From assembly GCA_025399215.1 (NCBI GenBank), contig MU621175.1, forward strand, positions 1 through 61,847: a DNA stretch of 61,847 nucleotides. Reading direction: 5' to 3'. Below, piece after piece: positions 22,554 to 32,946 of this stretch. The translations under genes and the position numbers were made by a program. Below the pieces are notes generated by a model. That model saw nothing but the letters and a program-made list of their open reading frames with translations, was not told the DNA's origin and ran no database searches. Every line of letters starts with the position of its first letter. The first letter of the stretch is position 1. This DNA is from Globomyces pollinis-pini. Its lineage: Eukaryota; Chytridiomycota; Chytridiomycetes; Rhizophydiales; Globomycetaceae.

Positions 22554-24282
22554 ATGTCTCGATTAATTATCAATTCAATGATTTTGCTGATACTACTGAA
22601 ATCTGGTTATGCTGCATCTTCTTCAATTGTACAATTTCAATGGACAGATTCGGACTCTTGCTCTGGTCCTCCTCAGATAGTCTACGCATTTTCAGTAATG
22701 GACCTAAAACAGTCTGTTCCTTCGGCTGAAGAACATTGGCCAGGATTATTCCAACTTCAAATGAGCGAAGGTCCATTTGGGTATTGTGGAGTAGCGTCTC
22801 TACCTGTACGTGATGAATGTTGTTATCATTCTCTTAATTTGACTCAATCCAATGGTTATCTAAGTGGACGACCTGCGTTACTAGGGAGAGAATCTTTGCA
22901 AAATCAGATGCCAATTGAATCAAATGGAGCAGGGTATTGCAATATCACCACAGCTACTCAGTCACCATCAAATTATATTTTCATGTCAATTCTGTCAGAT
23001 GGAAACTGTTACGAAGATCATTATAGATGTTTTTCTAATAGTTCATTGTCTACATATGCGGAAGAAGGATGTGGTGGAATACCAGTTAATTATCCCATAT
23101 CATCAAACGTGATTGATATCCCAAATATAGGACCTACAACATATATCAAAGTCAACGGTGGAAAATCAAAAACCAGTTGGATAACACATTTACCTTCTAT
23201 TCTAGCAGTGATGAGCTCATGGTCGTTGCTCGGAACATTCCAAAATTTATGCTTTCTTATTGCATTTACCGCTGATCTTGGCTTATATATACATCTAATT
23301 GGTAAATTACGGAAACAAGCGACAAAGTTTCTTCGATTTTGTGCAATATCTCAAATCATTTGGATATTACATACAGTCATCAATGCATTTTATTTTCGTA
23401 CAATTATGCCAAGTCGAAGAGTTGTAGTTATTCTGTATGCTTTTGCTTGTATATTACAAAATGTCGCAACAATGTGTTCGGCACTTCAAACATTACATGT
23501 GTTTATAAGATTCTATGGAATGAAATGGTCCGGAACTTATAAACTTGGGGTTATTACTGCTTTATTTATTGTTCATATAATTTTTGCTGGTTTGATTCTC
23601 CAACGCTGATCTATTAGGTGGATACTACTTTTCTTTGTGTCTATTTCCAAGTGTCAATATCCAAATATGTATACCAATAGAATTTGCAAATATCTGGGCT
23701 AGACTAAACCCTGTCTGGGTACTATTTCTTTTTGCATGGGATATCATCCCACCATTATTAATTATCGATCAAGCGTTAATGCAAGAAACCTTATATATTG
23801 GTTTTCCATCTGTTTTACGACGACTATATGAATTAGACGTTCAATTCTTTTTCTTTTTGGTTGGTCAAATCTTTCTGGTACTAGTTTATGTCATATTCGG
23901 ACTGTTATATGTTTTTACCAACATCTTATATGATAACATGAATGTCATTACGATTCTCATTTTGGCGGTATGCATACTATCATTACATTCTGTTTTGAAT
24001 ATATTCATTCTGGAACGGTTGATACCAATCATTAACAAGATTAGCCAAGAAAGAAGTCACGATTATGAACTTTCAACCCTGAATGATACCTCTTTCCCTC
24101 CAATAAATCAACCCCCAAACAATAGCCCAACAGCATATACCTCCTTCCCTCCAAGAAATCAACCTCCAAACAATAGCCCAACAACCTTTGTAGGAAACGA
24201 TTCTTTATCGCCAATAAATCAACCTCCTAACAATAGCCCAACAACCTTTGTAGAAAACGATTCTTTATCGAATAAAAACTAA
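22554..24282 (+). CDS. receptor-like 7TM protein with signal peptide and Cys-rich ectodomain, 566 aa
   Basis: Two exons join across a 28-nt intron (about 23587-23614) to give 567 codons. Residues 1-20 form a signal peptide (INSMILLILLKSGYAAS). About 190 extracellular residues follow with roughly ten Cys and several Asn-x-Ser/Thr sites. Seven hydrophobic segments come next, the last being ILILAVCILSLHSVLNIFI. The cytosolic C-terminus has three copies of a NQPPNNSPT unit. This is the architecture of class B/F-like or adhesion-type GPCRs, but I see no motif tying it to a known receptor family and no G-protein-coupling signature. A transporter-like role cannot be excluded. It lies next to another about-seven-span gene sharing the NNSP tail motif. 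Confidence 0.75.
24091..24260 (+). repeat. three in-frame repeats encoding NQPPNNSPT units
   Basis: Three copies begin near 24091, 24142 and 24204, spaced 51 and 62 bp. They encode the Pro/Asn-rich C-terminal tail of the 7TM protein. The last two copies also share TTFV(G/E)NDSL downstream, so they are the younger pair. Confidence 0.8.
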
Positions 24283-24580
24283 ATAGTGCGGATATTGTGT
24301 CTGATTTATCTACATACATATTATAAGGCTGTCTATTTCTTTTTTTTTTTTTTGTCTAACTATAAAGTTGTATTGGTATACGCGTTTTTGTGAGTATTTT
24401 ATACTAACAACTTCTAAGGGCCACGTTATGCAATAGAAATAGGTTTAGATTATAATTAACGTACTGTAATGACTAATGAAATTGTGATTTTCATAAAGTC
24501 TCCACGTAAATAATGAATTCAATAAATGGTCATATTAAAGATTTTTCGATTATTCCATCAAACTTTCAACAACATACCAG
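24283..24580. other. intergenic region with a poly-T tract
   Basis: About 300 bp lies between two head-to-tail membrane-protein genes. It contains a 15-base T run at 24339-24353 and an ACGCGT at 24380-24385. No gene was seen. Confidence 0.5.
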
Positions 24581-25631
24581 ATGACATCATCTTTTTTAGA
24601 TTTTATCTCAACAGTCAACCAGAATATGGGGATTGCATCCTTTTGTATTTTTCTAGTGATGTTGTTGGGTGAAAAATTCAATTTTAGTTACGGTTGGCAA
24701 TCACTTCTTTCGTATATGGTTATATTCGATGTAATGGCGTTCTGTATAACGTCAATTGGTTTGATGGCAGCAGATAATCTAACTGGTTGTGGCCCGACAG
24801 TATTCTGGTAAGACACAATATGATCATTAATGTATGTAATAGGCTAGTAGGGGATAGTAATCAATTTTTCACCTAAATACATAGTTATTTGGGCATTAAA
24901 GGACGCTTGTAAATATGCTTTCATCGCGTCCAGATGTGAAACAATGTATTTTCGTGAAAACAAGTGGATATCAAAGTGTATCTTTATCATATCATTATCA
25001 CTTTATACTCTATATATCATTGTATCGTATAATTTAAGCAACAATTGTGAAAAAAAGATTGAAAGTAATGCACATGTAATCAACCAAACATTTCTTACAA
25101 AATTAGATCAATTTCAACTGGTCATTACTGATACTTTACTGTTTTTGGTTGATTGTAAGTTTTGGAGTTGCAGCATTGATTTCATTACGATTCAACAATG
25201 TTACACGTTATAGTAATAATCAAAATCCGAATTCGAATCTCATCAATAAGGCTATTTACGTTGAAGAGGTTCGATTATTGATAGTATGTATTCTCATGGT
25301 TATTGTCACCATTAATTCGATTGTGATTGTCGTTTGGCGATTAGAATTACCAAACCTTGGATCTATCGTTTTTGTATTTACTCAGCTAGTGATTGTCATG
25401 AATGAATTCAAATTATCACGACCAGATGATTCCTCCATGATGGAATTGGAAATATTACGGGCAAAGGCAAATTCTTCTTCTGTAGTTTCTCCATCAACGT
25501 TTAGTAAAACAGATGCAACGATATCTGAATTAGCGAACCTTTCACTGAACTTTGGATCGTTACAAGTCCCTAATAATAGTCCGGCAGAGAGTCTCGATAA
25601 TCCATCAAAATTACAACATAAAAATCAGTAA
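24581..25631 (+). CDS. polytopic membrane protein (six to seven spans), four exons, 322 aa
   Basis: The model is exon 1 24581-24807, a 14-nt micro-exon 24843-24856, exon 3 24885-25154 and exon 4 25174-25631. Introns are 35, 28 and 19 nt; the sum is exactly 323 codons. The micro-exon is required to keep frame between CGPTVFW and IIWALKDACKYAF. The last intron is unusually small and is the weakest part of the model. Hydrophobic segments include IASFCIFLVMLLG, KCIFIISLSLYTLYIIV, LLIVCILMVIVTINSIVIVV and SIVFVFTQLVIVM. The cytosolic tail carries PNNSPAES, close to the NNSPT repeats of the upstream neighbour, which suggests a shared origin. No family is recognised. Confidence 0.6.
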
Positions 25632-25653
25632 TCTTAATAACTAATATATTATA

Positions 25654-26261
25654 CTATTTCCTTCTTCCTTTACGTTGTACCAATTCAAATCCATCGTCAT
25701 CAATAATTGGCCCTGTTGGCTTTGGTGGATCAACAGCCATATCTTCACTTCCCATTACTGAGTCACCATCTCCCATGACTGATTCATTCCAATCCGAATC
25801 ATCTGATGCACCTTCGTCTTGAATTGTTTTCGAAAGAGTCTTGGCTTGGTTTCCTTTTGCTTGGATTTCAGCTTTCATGCGATTGAACAACTCCAAGTCA
25901 CACTGAACTACAATAAGTTTATATAGCTGAACAATGTCATTGGCAACTTGTAATGGAGAACCATCTTCTACAGTACAACATAATTGGTCTTCAATAAAAG
26001 CAGTGAAATTCTTTTCCAATTCTAAAGAAACATTAATGAATAAAATACAATACCATCCGGTTCAATTTTTCCATTGAATTCTTTGTAAAAGGACACAGTT
26101 AGTTGAAGTAAATCGGATTGTAAGTTAGTTTGATGTGAATAAGGACAATTATCGATAGCGATTTGAAGAGCAGTCCATTTGCTGAAGATCATTGAAATTG
26201 CTTCGCTGAACAGTACCCATCGTTCCGAAACCAGTAGTGTTGGAGAAACGTCCATTGTCAT
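25654..26261 (-). CDS. TSR2: pre-rRNA-processing protein TSR2
   Basis: Two exons with a 32-nt intron give 191 aa. Tsr2 escorts ribosomal protein eS26 into the nucleus and is needed for 20S pre-rRNA maturation. The protein has the family's helical N-terminal half (ERWVLFSEAISMIFSKWTAL and the VANDIVQLYKL segment), an acidic stretch in the C-terminal half, and ends with DDDGFELVQRKGRRK, the conserved tail of Tsr2. The length is close to yeast Tsr2. The start may be the ATG at 26261 or two codons on, at 26255. It is divergent from the Pro-rich protein gene. Confidence 0.88.
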
Positions 26262-26362
26262 TTTAAAAAAAAAAATATAAAAAAGAAATCCAGTAACAGA
26301 ATTGTTTCACCAACAATGAGAAACTAAAAATCACACAAGCAAAGACTGTGAAGGGAGCAAAG

Positions 26363-26369
26363 TATAAAA
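26363..26369 (+). promoter_or_regulatory. TATA box of the Pro-rich protein gene
   Basis: TATAAAA lies 32 bp upstream of the ATG at 26401, with the same spacing as the transporter gene at 14496. A second, A-tract-flanked TATA (26276-26284) lies nearer the TSR2 start. Confidence 0.45.
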
Positions 26370-26400
26370 TGAAGGATGGAATGATGAGAGGATATCAATA

Positions 26401-27279
26401 ATGAATAGCTTCAGATATAACTTGGCAATTGTAATGGTAAACACCGTGTTTGGAATGGCTGTAGATCCACTAAATCCACTGGTCCCTCAAGCGCCAAATC
26501 CTATTCCAATTGTTGGAGCTCCAGTTCCAATTGTCCCAGTGCAACCTGCTGCCCCTCATCCTGTTCAACCTGATGTCCCACATTCTGCTGATCCTATTGT
26601 AGCTGGTTCTGCTCACCCTGCTGGGCCTGGGGTACCTGCATCCCATCCCGAAGAACCTGCTCACCCTGTAGATCCTGCTCATCCAGCTGACCCTGCTCAC
26701 CCTGTCGATCCACCTCACCCTGTAGATCCTGCTCATCCAGCTGACCCTGCTCACCCTGTAGATGCTGCTCATCCTCATCCCGTCGAGCCTGCTGTGCCAG
26801 GCCTTCCTCATCCAGCTGGGCCTGCTGTTCCTGGTGTGATTTACCCTCCTAATCAAGGCGCTCTGCCTGGTGCAGCTAATCCTGCTGTACCTGGTATTCC
26901 GCCTGTTGCGCCTGCAGTCCCAAACCCAGCTGGGCCAGTCGTACCAAACCCAAATGCACCAGCTGTACCAAACCCAAATGCACCAGTTGTACCAAACCCA
27001 GCAGATCCAGCTGCACCAATCCCACCAGTTGTACCAAACCCAGCAGATCCAGCTGCACCAATCCCACCAGTTGATGGTGCAGCAGGCATACCACCAGTAC
27101 AAAACCCATTGCCAAATGGTCCAATTGCACCTGCCCCTGTTGTGCTTACAACCAAAGCAACTGTTTCACCAACAGCACTACCAACACTTCCAGCCAAAGC
27201 TGTCCCAACTCCTGTCAATCACTCGGTTACCAATGGAGTTTCATGGCTCTTTTCGTTTTTGGTATTCCTATGGATTTAG
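26401..27279 (+). CDS. Pro/Ala/Val-rich repetitive surface protein, 292 aa
   Basis: This is an intronless frame with an N-terminal hydrophobic segment (LAIVMVNTVFGMA) that reads as a signal peptide. The body is almost wholly Pro, Ala, Val, His, Asp and Asn. A first block repeats HPxDPAHPVDP (26640-26770), and a second repeats VPNPNAP and VPNPADPAAPIPP (26940-27075), including two exact 42-bp units (26989-27030 and 27031-27072). A Thr-rich stretch (TTKATVSPTALPT) and one glycosylation site (NHS) precede a terminal hydrophobic GVSWLFSFLVFLWI, the pattern of a GPI-anchor signal. It is probably a wall or surface protein with an extended polyproline rod. Antisense frames over this repeat are composition artefacts. 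Confidence 0.75.
   Translation: MNSFRYNLAIVMVNTVFGMAVDPLNPLVPQAPNPIPIVGAPVPIVPVQPAAPHPVQPDVPHSADPIVAGSAHPAGPGVPASHPEEPAHPVDPAHPADPAHPVDPPHPVDPAHPADPAHPVDAAHPHPVEPAVPGLPHPAGPAVPGVIYPPNQGALPGAANPAVPGIPPVAPAVPNPAGPVVPNPNAPAVPNPNAPVVPNPADPAAPIPPVVPNPADPAAPIPPVDGAAGIPPVQNPLPNGPIAPAPVVLTTKATVSPTALPTLPAKAVPTPVNHSVTNGVSWLFSFLVFLWI
26989..27072 (+). repeat. two exact 42-bp tandem units in the Pro-rich gene
   Basis: The units 26989-27030 and 27031-27072 are identical and in frame, each encoding 14 residues ending PIPPV. Perfect identity suggests recent replication slippage, so repeat number may vary between strains. Confidence 0.85.
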
Positions 27280-27712
27280 ATCTTGGCTATCCTGAAATAA
27301 AATACTTTGCACGATGATCATTTCACATCTGAATGGTACAAATGAGTTCAATACTTAATTAGGTACTGTTTAAAACAGGAACAAGCTGAACACGAGACTG
27401 ATTCAACAGTTATTGTAAAAACAGTATCGTTCTGGTTTAAAAAAGTCATTTATTAGTTGAAATGCATTTCAATAGCCTATTTGGTTCTAAATGAAAGCAT
27501 GGCTGTTTCTTTTTGGCAGTGGATTGTAAAAATCGAAGTGCCTGTATATAATGTCCATCGCTTAATCGAACCAGAAATAGACACACGCAATAAAAGTTCA
27601 ATATATGCATTTCAATCTGAAGTAGCTTGGTATAGAAGACGAAACTAAATTGGAACCAAATTCTAAACAGCCTCATTGTATTTCAGGAGTCAGTAAAGTT
27701 TATTTAGGTAAA
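27280..27712. other. convergent intergenic region, nothing recognised
   Basis: This is 433 bp between the stops of the Pro-rich protein and the first tetraspan protein. Short open frames on both strands (27446-27676) overlap each other and have no gene-like features. Confidence 0.45.
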
Positions 27713-28226
27713 TCAATTTCTGTATAATTCGATATCTGCTCGTGGATTTTCTCGTTTTCCAGTTCTATAGTTGGATGTAGATGAGGTGGTATTGGCGCGG
27801 GATAAAGGTGGTGATTCTAGATGAAAGTACAATGCTGTCAGAAAGTATACAATCAAACCACCATTGAAGATATCGAACACAGACATTAGTACTTTAGCAC
27901 CCATACTATCCCCGTTATAGTAAAATAAATTAATTCCAGCGTAAATAATTGTCCAAAACGCATAACAATACGTGTATACTCTAACTGAAAAGTAGGTTTT
28001 GCCTTTTACCACCAAAAACCCAACTATGGTTAAGAATCAGTTTAAATTTACTTCCATAGAATGCCAAGTTCAATGCAACGGACACCAACAAGCCTATGAT
28101 GTCTCCATAAGAATATAGAATCACCAGTTCCGTTAATCTTTGCAAGTTATTGAGAAAAGAAAGGGCCAATGCGGCTAATAAACCACCTTGGACAAGATCG
28201 CAGTTGGAGTAAGTTACAGTAAACAT
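27713..28226 (-). CDS. tetraspan membrane protein 1, 161 aa
   Basis: Two exons with a 28-nt intron (about 28022-28049) give 162 codons. I chose the ATG at 28226 (MFTVTYSNCDL) because the longer frame upstream has no ATG and runs into a GTAAGT. Four hydrophobic segments follow: LVQGGLLAALALSF, IGLLVSVALNLAFYGIGFLV, YCYAFWTIIYAGINLFYY and FNGGLIVYFLTALYF. The tail is basic and Ser/Thr-rich (SSTSNYRTGKRENP). The size and plan match the next gene at 28519-28935, which suggests distant paralogs. No family is recognised. Confidence 0.6.
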
Positions 28227-28518
28227 TTCGGTTAAAACTGACTTACCTACATCTTTCCTGACTGAAGGAGTTCTCAAGCCACTTTACGGTTGCAATTTGA
28301 ACTAACTAAATTCTACTGAACAAATGGAATCAGGGATCAGAGGAAACAAAGACTCTCGTCTTGTTGAAAAAGACCAATCTGGCTTGAAATACCCAGTACG
28401 CTTGATTAAAGAGACCAAAGTAAGTGTCACTTGGTCAACAAGTTCCCAAGTGGAACCATACACATTGACAAAATATAATACTTATTTTAGTTAAATACGA
28501 GATATATTCTAAAACGGC

Positions 28519-28935
28519 TCAAACTTTGATAGTCATCTTTCCGATTTTCACATCAGATACGGTTTCGTCTCTAGAATCCAATCCTTTGTAATAGACTCTT
28601 AAATGAATAAGCAGATAAGTCATGATTACAACATTGATGATCGCATCTACAGTAACCACAGCCAGTGCAACACCAGCAACGTAGTTCAGTACAATTTGAA
28701 TGATGGTGTTTAAAAACAAGTAGGTACTGTAAAGCATCAAGAACGATTGTTTTCGGAGTAGGATAAAGATTATACCACAGATATGTATGATGATGGCAAT
28801 GAGACCAGTCAAGATATTGTTGACTGTTAAATTGATAATAAGCGAATTTGCGAATGTTCTTGCATTTTCCAATACAAGCAAAGTGATAAAACCAATAAGT
28901 CTTGCTTTCACTTCAGGTAGGGATGTTTCAGTCAT
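28519..28935 (-). CDS. tetraspan membrane protein 2, 138 aa
   Basis: A single exon starts MTETSLPEVK. Four hydrophobic segments are visible (IGFITLLVLENARTFANSL, LTGLIAIIIHICGIIFILL, LMLYSTYLFLNTIIQIVL and VDAIINVVIMTYLLIHL), then a short charged tail, DSRDETVSDVKIGKM. Both ends are predicted cytosolic. It lies head-to-tail with tetraspan protein 1 and has the same four-span plan. Function is unknown. Confidence 0.6.
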   Translation of the reverse strand: MTETSLPEVKARLIGFITLLVLENARTFANSLIINLTVNNILTGLIAIIIHICGIIFILLRKQSFLMLYSTYLFLNTIIQIVLNYVAGVALAVVTVDAIINVVIMTYLLIHLRVYYKGLDSRDETVSDVKIGKMTIKV

Positions 28936-29194
28936 AATCTTTTTTCACAAGAACAAAAACGCGAAAAAAACGTGGATTTGGGAAGGGAAGAACCCACCAC
29001 ATGAATGGCGGCTGCATGACATTCACTGGATCAATTCAAGTGTTAATCAACAAAGAAGGATTTCCAAAACAGGAGAAAGAGCCTTACGGCTCACAACTCG
29101 TTTGACCACGTTACACAGAGCCACAGACTGTAACCAAGCCACACCACAACGAATAAAAAGAATCCAAAAGAATACCAAAAATTATATTAAAACA

Positions 29195-29944
29195 ATGCTT
29201 TTCTCACTCTTACTCACCGTTGTTCAAGCTCAATATAATCAGGCTTCAGTGAACTCTGCTGCTTCGGGAGAATGCAAATCAATCTTGGAAACACAAGGAA
29301 ATAAAATCAACTCCCTTTGTTTCCCTACTTTCAACTCTAGTTCTGGTAGTGGAACTTCTGCTAATAAAGTGGACAATGTCATTGGTATCTACGAAAAATC
29401 AATTCCTTCTCTCTCCTCCCCTGAGTGTGTGGAATCCCTTCGTCAATTCATTTCGTAATCAATTTATTTTGCTAAATTTAGTTATACTAAGATGGCTTGT
29501 GCTAGTGAATCTGTCTTTACAGGTGGAAACATTACTTCCACTGATTTTGGAAATATGCTTTTAATTTCTACTAAAGTGTCCAACGTGAAAACTGCAGGAG
29601 GAAAATTCTGCATTATTGAACAAATGAAAATGGCAAGTAAACTTGGCATTGATGTTTCTCAATCAGTTGGTGCCGGAGCTTCTACTTTATTGAACATCGC
29701 AAAATCAAATGATACTAAATACAATGGTGCTATTTGCACACAATGTGTCAAAGATCAATTGGCTGCCGTAGTTGGTTTGGGTGGTTTAGAAGGTGACTTC
29801 AAGGCTATGATTAGTAACTTGAACAACACTCAAAATGGTGTCTGTGCTCAACAAAAACTTGCAGTTGATGCTGGAAGTAACTCTTTCCGTTCTGTCTTGG
29901 CACCTGCTGCTGCTCTCGTTGTCATCTTAAACTTGATCATTTAA
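29195..29944 (+). CDS. secreted Cys-containing protein, probably GPI-anchored, 240 aa
   Basis: Two exons join across a 27-nt intron (about 29456-29482) to give 241 codons. MLFSLLLTVVQAQ is a compact signal peptide; the longer open frame upstream of this ATG is discounted because it would bury the signal. The mature part has eight or so Cys (ECKSIL, LCFPTF, PECVES, MACASES, KFCIIEQ, ICTQCVKD and VCAQQ) spread over helical stretches, and several Asn-x-Ser/Thr sites. The end, SNSFRSVLAPAAALVVILNLII, is a GPI-type signal. Codon bias resembles that of the OPT gene, suggesting strong expression. Comparable Cys-patterned secreted proteins occur widely in fungi, but I cannot name a family. Confidence 0.75.
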
Positions 29945-30110
29945 ATCTTAACCGTTCCATTACAATAAACTAGATACTCCATCCATTTTTTACAAAAATT
30001 AAATAAATACAACTATCATTGTTCGCAAAATGACTTACCGCTCCATGTCATTAAATCTCACTTTGAAAGAACGGTTTACAGCTGTTCAAACAGTTTATTA
30101 CCACTCCACA

Positions 30111-32946
30111 CTACATGTAATACATAGTATTTTGGATGCCTTTGGCAACAGCAGTAAGGGTAATCTTTGAGCTCCCAGTGGTACCGCCAGAAGACACGGA
30201 AGTAGTATCTGAAATGTCTTCACCAGTCAAAAACATTCGTGCATAGAACGCTGCCAAATGTGCACGATAAGATGGGGCAACAACGGAAATAGATCTAGTT
30301 GCTCTTTCAGACAAAAAGCAAAGGTTAAAACAAAGTTCTTGGAATTCATCAGCCCCCAATTTAGAATCGTTAAGTAATACGGTGTAGATGGTTGGTCGTG
30401 ACATTCCTTGAATTCCAGAATGGGATTGCAAAATGAAATTAAACTCGGTTGGATGGACAATTTCATTGTCAATAACTGTACCAGCATTACAGTTTTCAGA
30501 CCTATCCTTGTTCCGATCAGTTGGGAACAAACGGAGATGATGACGTTTTTGTACAACTGTAAAATTCAATTTAGCCTTACTGTTCTTCTTGTCCAATGCA
30601 TCTCTAATGCTTTGAACCTCTACATCCCGAACATTCTTGAATTGTCCATTGTCAACACCATCACGGAATACAAATACTTCTTCGGGGTACTTTTTGTTCA
30701 CAGCATAATACTCGTCTAAAGCTTTGGTAAACATCGTGCCAACTTCAAGAATAATTTCAACTCGTTTTTGTTGGGCAACTACAAAAGTGCAATAATTGGT
30801 AGCTTCATCATCAGTTGATGCAACCAGTGCAGCAACGGATGGTGCATTGGAGTATGGGGCAGCATGAGTTACATCCAGACCAACAAACATCACTGCCTTT
30901 CCTTTTGGTGCTGGTGCTGGACTCACGTAATTAGTTGCTCCTCCTAATTTAATGTTTGCCTGTAATTAAAAACATTTTGGAGTTACCTTCATTGCAACAT
31001 TGCAGATATATTGATCTTTAATGTCACGAGCAGTTCTCACATTTTTGAATTGGATACATTGAGAAACAACTCCGGCTTCTCCCAGAGTGACTCTTTTGAT
31101 TTGTTGGTAAACAACTGTTCGATTTGGAACTGGTTCAATGATGCAAACCAGAAGTTGGCATCGTTGTCCCATTTTTTCATTACTTTCCCCGAAAGCCTTT
31201 TGAAGACCACCACGAACGTTTCCAGGAATACTTGGGTTGATGACCAAGATTGGTGGGTCATCGTTCTTGATGTTCATTCCGGCAACCTTCCATTTTTCAA
31301 CAATGGTTCTTGTGATATCACTAGCTTCGCTGCTGGAAACTTGCACAAAGAATACAAATGCGTAACTGTATAATGCTGGTGTATCAACCAACTAGAGGAT
31401 CAGATAACTGAAATTACTTACTTTAGAGTCTCGTAAATTCCAAACTCCACCTTGACCACTAACTCTCTTATTGTTACTAAAGGTAACATCTGGTGCACGC
31501 AAAAGTCTTGCGTTAACTTTAGCCATGTCGGTTGAAACTTCCACCCCAATATCTTTGAGGTACTTGTTATCATGGTAACGGAACGTCTGTACGACAGCAT
31601 CCTTGATACTTCGTTCTCGATCGTTTGGCTTTTGGACGGTAGCTCGGATCATATCCGCAGTTTGATTTGGATTAAGAAGTTTTCCAAATCTTTGAGCAGC
31701 GATAATGTGCAAAACTTCAATAGGGAAGGCACTGGTTTTATTCTAAATTGTTAGGTAATGATTTAAAATCACCTTCTTGACAAGCGGCAGCTCTGGATAT
31801 TGGATAGTATAATTATATTCCGATTTGAAATAGTCATATACAGTATAAACACGGCCAGATTTTCGGTCAGTAAATTCGCAGGTACGCGCATTTTTGGTGG
31901 AAATGTCTTGAATCTTGAAACGCTCCATCTTATCACCACGATGAGTAGTTTTAACTTGAACACCTACTAGTAATTCATGCAAGACTCTTCGAGATGCGTC
32001 TTCAATTCTAGTACCAGAGCAGCCTCTAACGTAGTCTTTGACACTGACTCCTCCGGTTATGAAAGCTGCGGAAGCTACATCAACATTGATTCCCAAATGT
32101 CCAGCGAGCATTGCTCGAATTGATTGATGATAACTAACATTAGTAATATTCAATTACCCTTTCCAAATATCTAATCCTTGACCGATGGATACATTTCCCT
32201 CTAAATTGCTTAGATTGATGTGGAATATTACCAGGAGTGAAGAAGTTGCTTTTGAAAGGATAGAACACGTTACTTGGCATTTGTCGAATGTAGGCTGACA
32301 AGGCGTTAATACCTTGAAGGGCTACTTCGGATTTTTCTGCTTGCCCACGTATGAATTTCAGGACATCTCGCATGTCTATTTCTGCAGCATGTTTGATACA
32401 AATTTTTGCAGTTCTCACATCATCGGTAGGTTTGATAGCTGCCAATTGTTTCATCACCATGTTAGGTGGAGTAAAGTAGTTACTTCCACCTCTTCCTCCT
32501 CGCCCACCACCTCTTCCTCCTCTGCCTGAGCAACATTAATACACGTCAATTAGTCTCTTACCTCCTCGTTGACCACCAGAGCTTCGACGCTGTTCTTCAG
32601 AAATTTCCATTTCTTCGTTTGGGAGGTACTTTACAGGAATCTCTTCATAACTGAGCTTTTTCTTGCTGAAAGCTAATTTCCTTCCATCATAGACGATGAT
32701 ATATGGAAGAGTCTCTTCAGCTCTGCGCCAAATCTTCCTAGCATTTTCAATGTTTGGCAAAATCTCTTTGCCGCTTTCATCTTTAAACGTGATATCGTAT
32801 TGATGGATCGCAATTTCGGCAAACTTTGTGATAGGAAACAAATTTGCATTTACAACTACATTCTGTCCTTTTTGACCTCTATTACATAAATTAGTAAATG
32901 AATTGAGTTACTTGCTAGGTCTCGATGGCATAGGTCCTATTGTCAT
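30111..32946 (-). CDS. Argonaute
   Basis: This is a multi-exon gene for about 880-900 aa. It starts MTIGPMPSRPS with a phase-2 intron close to the 5' end. Domain order is N (FPITKFAEIAIHQYDITF), L1, PAZ (about 31770-32150), MID (about 30970-31390) and PIWI (30111-30926). The slicer tetrad looks complete: Asp in GLDVTH (near 30875), Glu in VEIILE, Asp in RDGVDNGQ (near 30655) and His in SYRAHLAAFYAR (near 30250). The end NTMYYM resembles the usual C-terminus. A Gly/Arg block (GGRGGRGG type, 32489-32580) interrupts the N domain. It probably binds small RNAs for silencing. No Dicer or RNA-dependent RNA polymerase is in this window. Confidence 0.93.

Noticed and set aside
26470..27218. Long antisense open frames across the Pro-rich gene
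   Set aside because: They are Trp/Arg/Gly-rich shadows forced by the CCN-repeat composition; only the sense frame has a signal peptide, TATA box and anchor signal.
28324..28494. 56-codon open frame starting MESGIRGNKDS
   Set aside because: It lies in the promoter gap between the tetraspan genes, has a GTAAGT inside, and shows no recognised feature; the evidence is too weak to call a gene.
28787..29458. 223-codon open frame upstream of the Cys-patterned secreted protein
   Set aside because: The signal peptide begins at the ATG at 29195; the upstream part overlaps the start of the divergent tetraspan gene and has no protein-like pattern.
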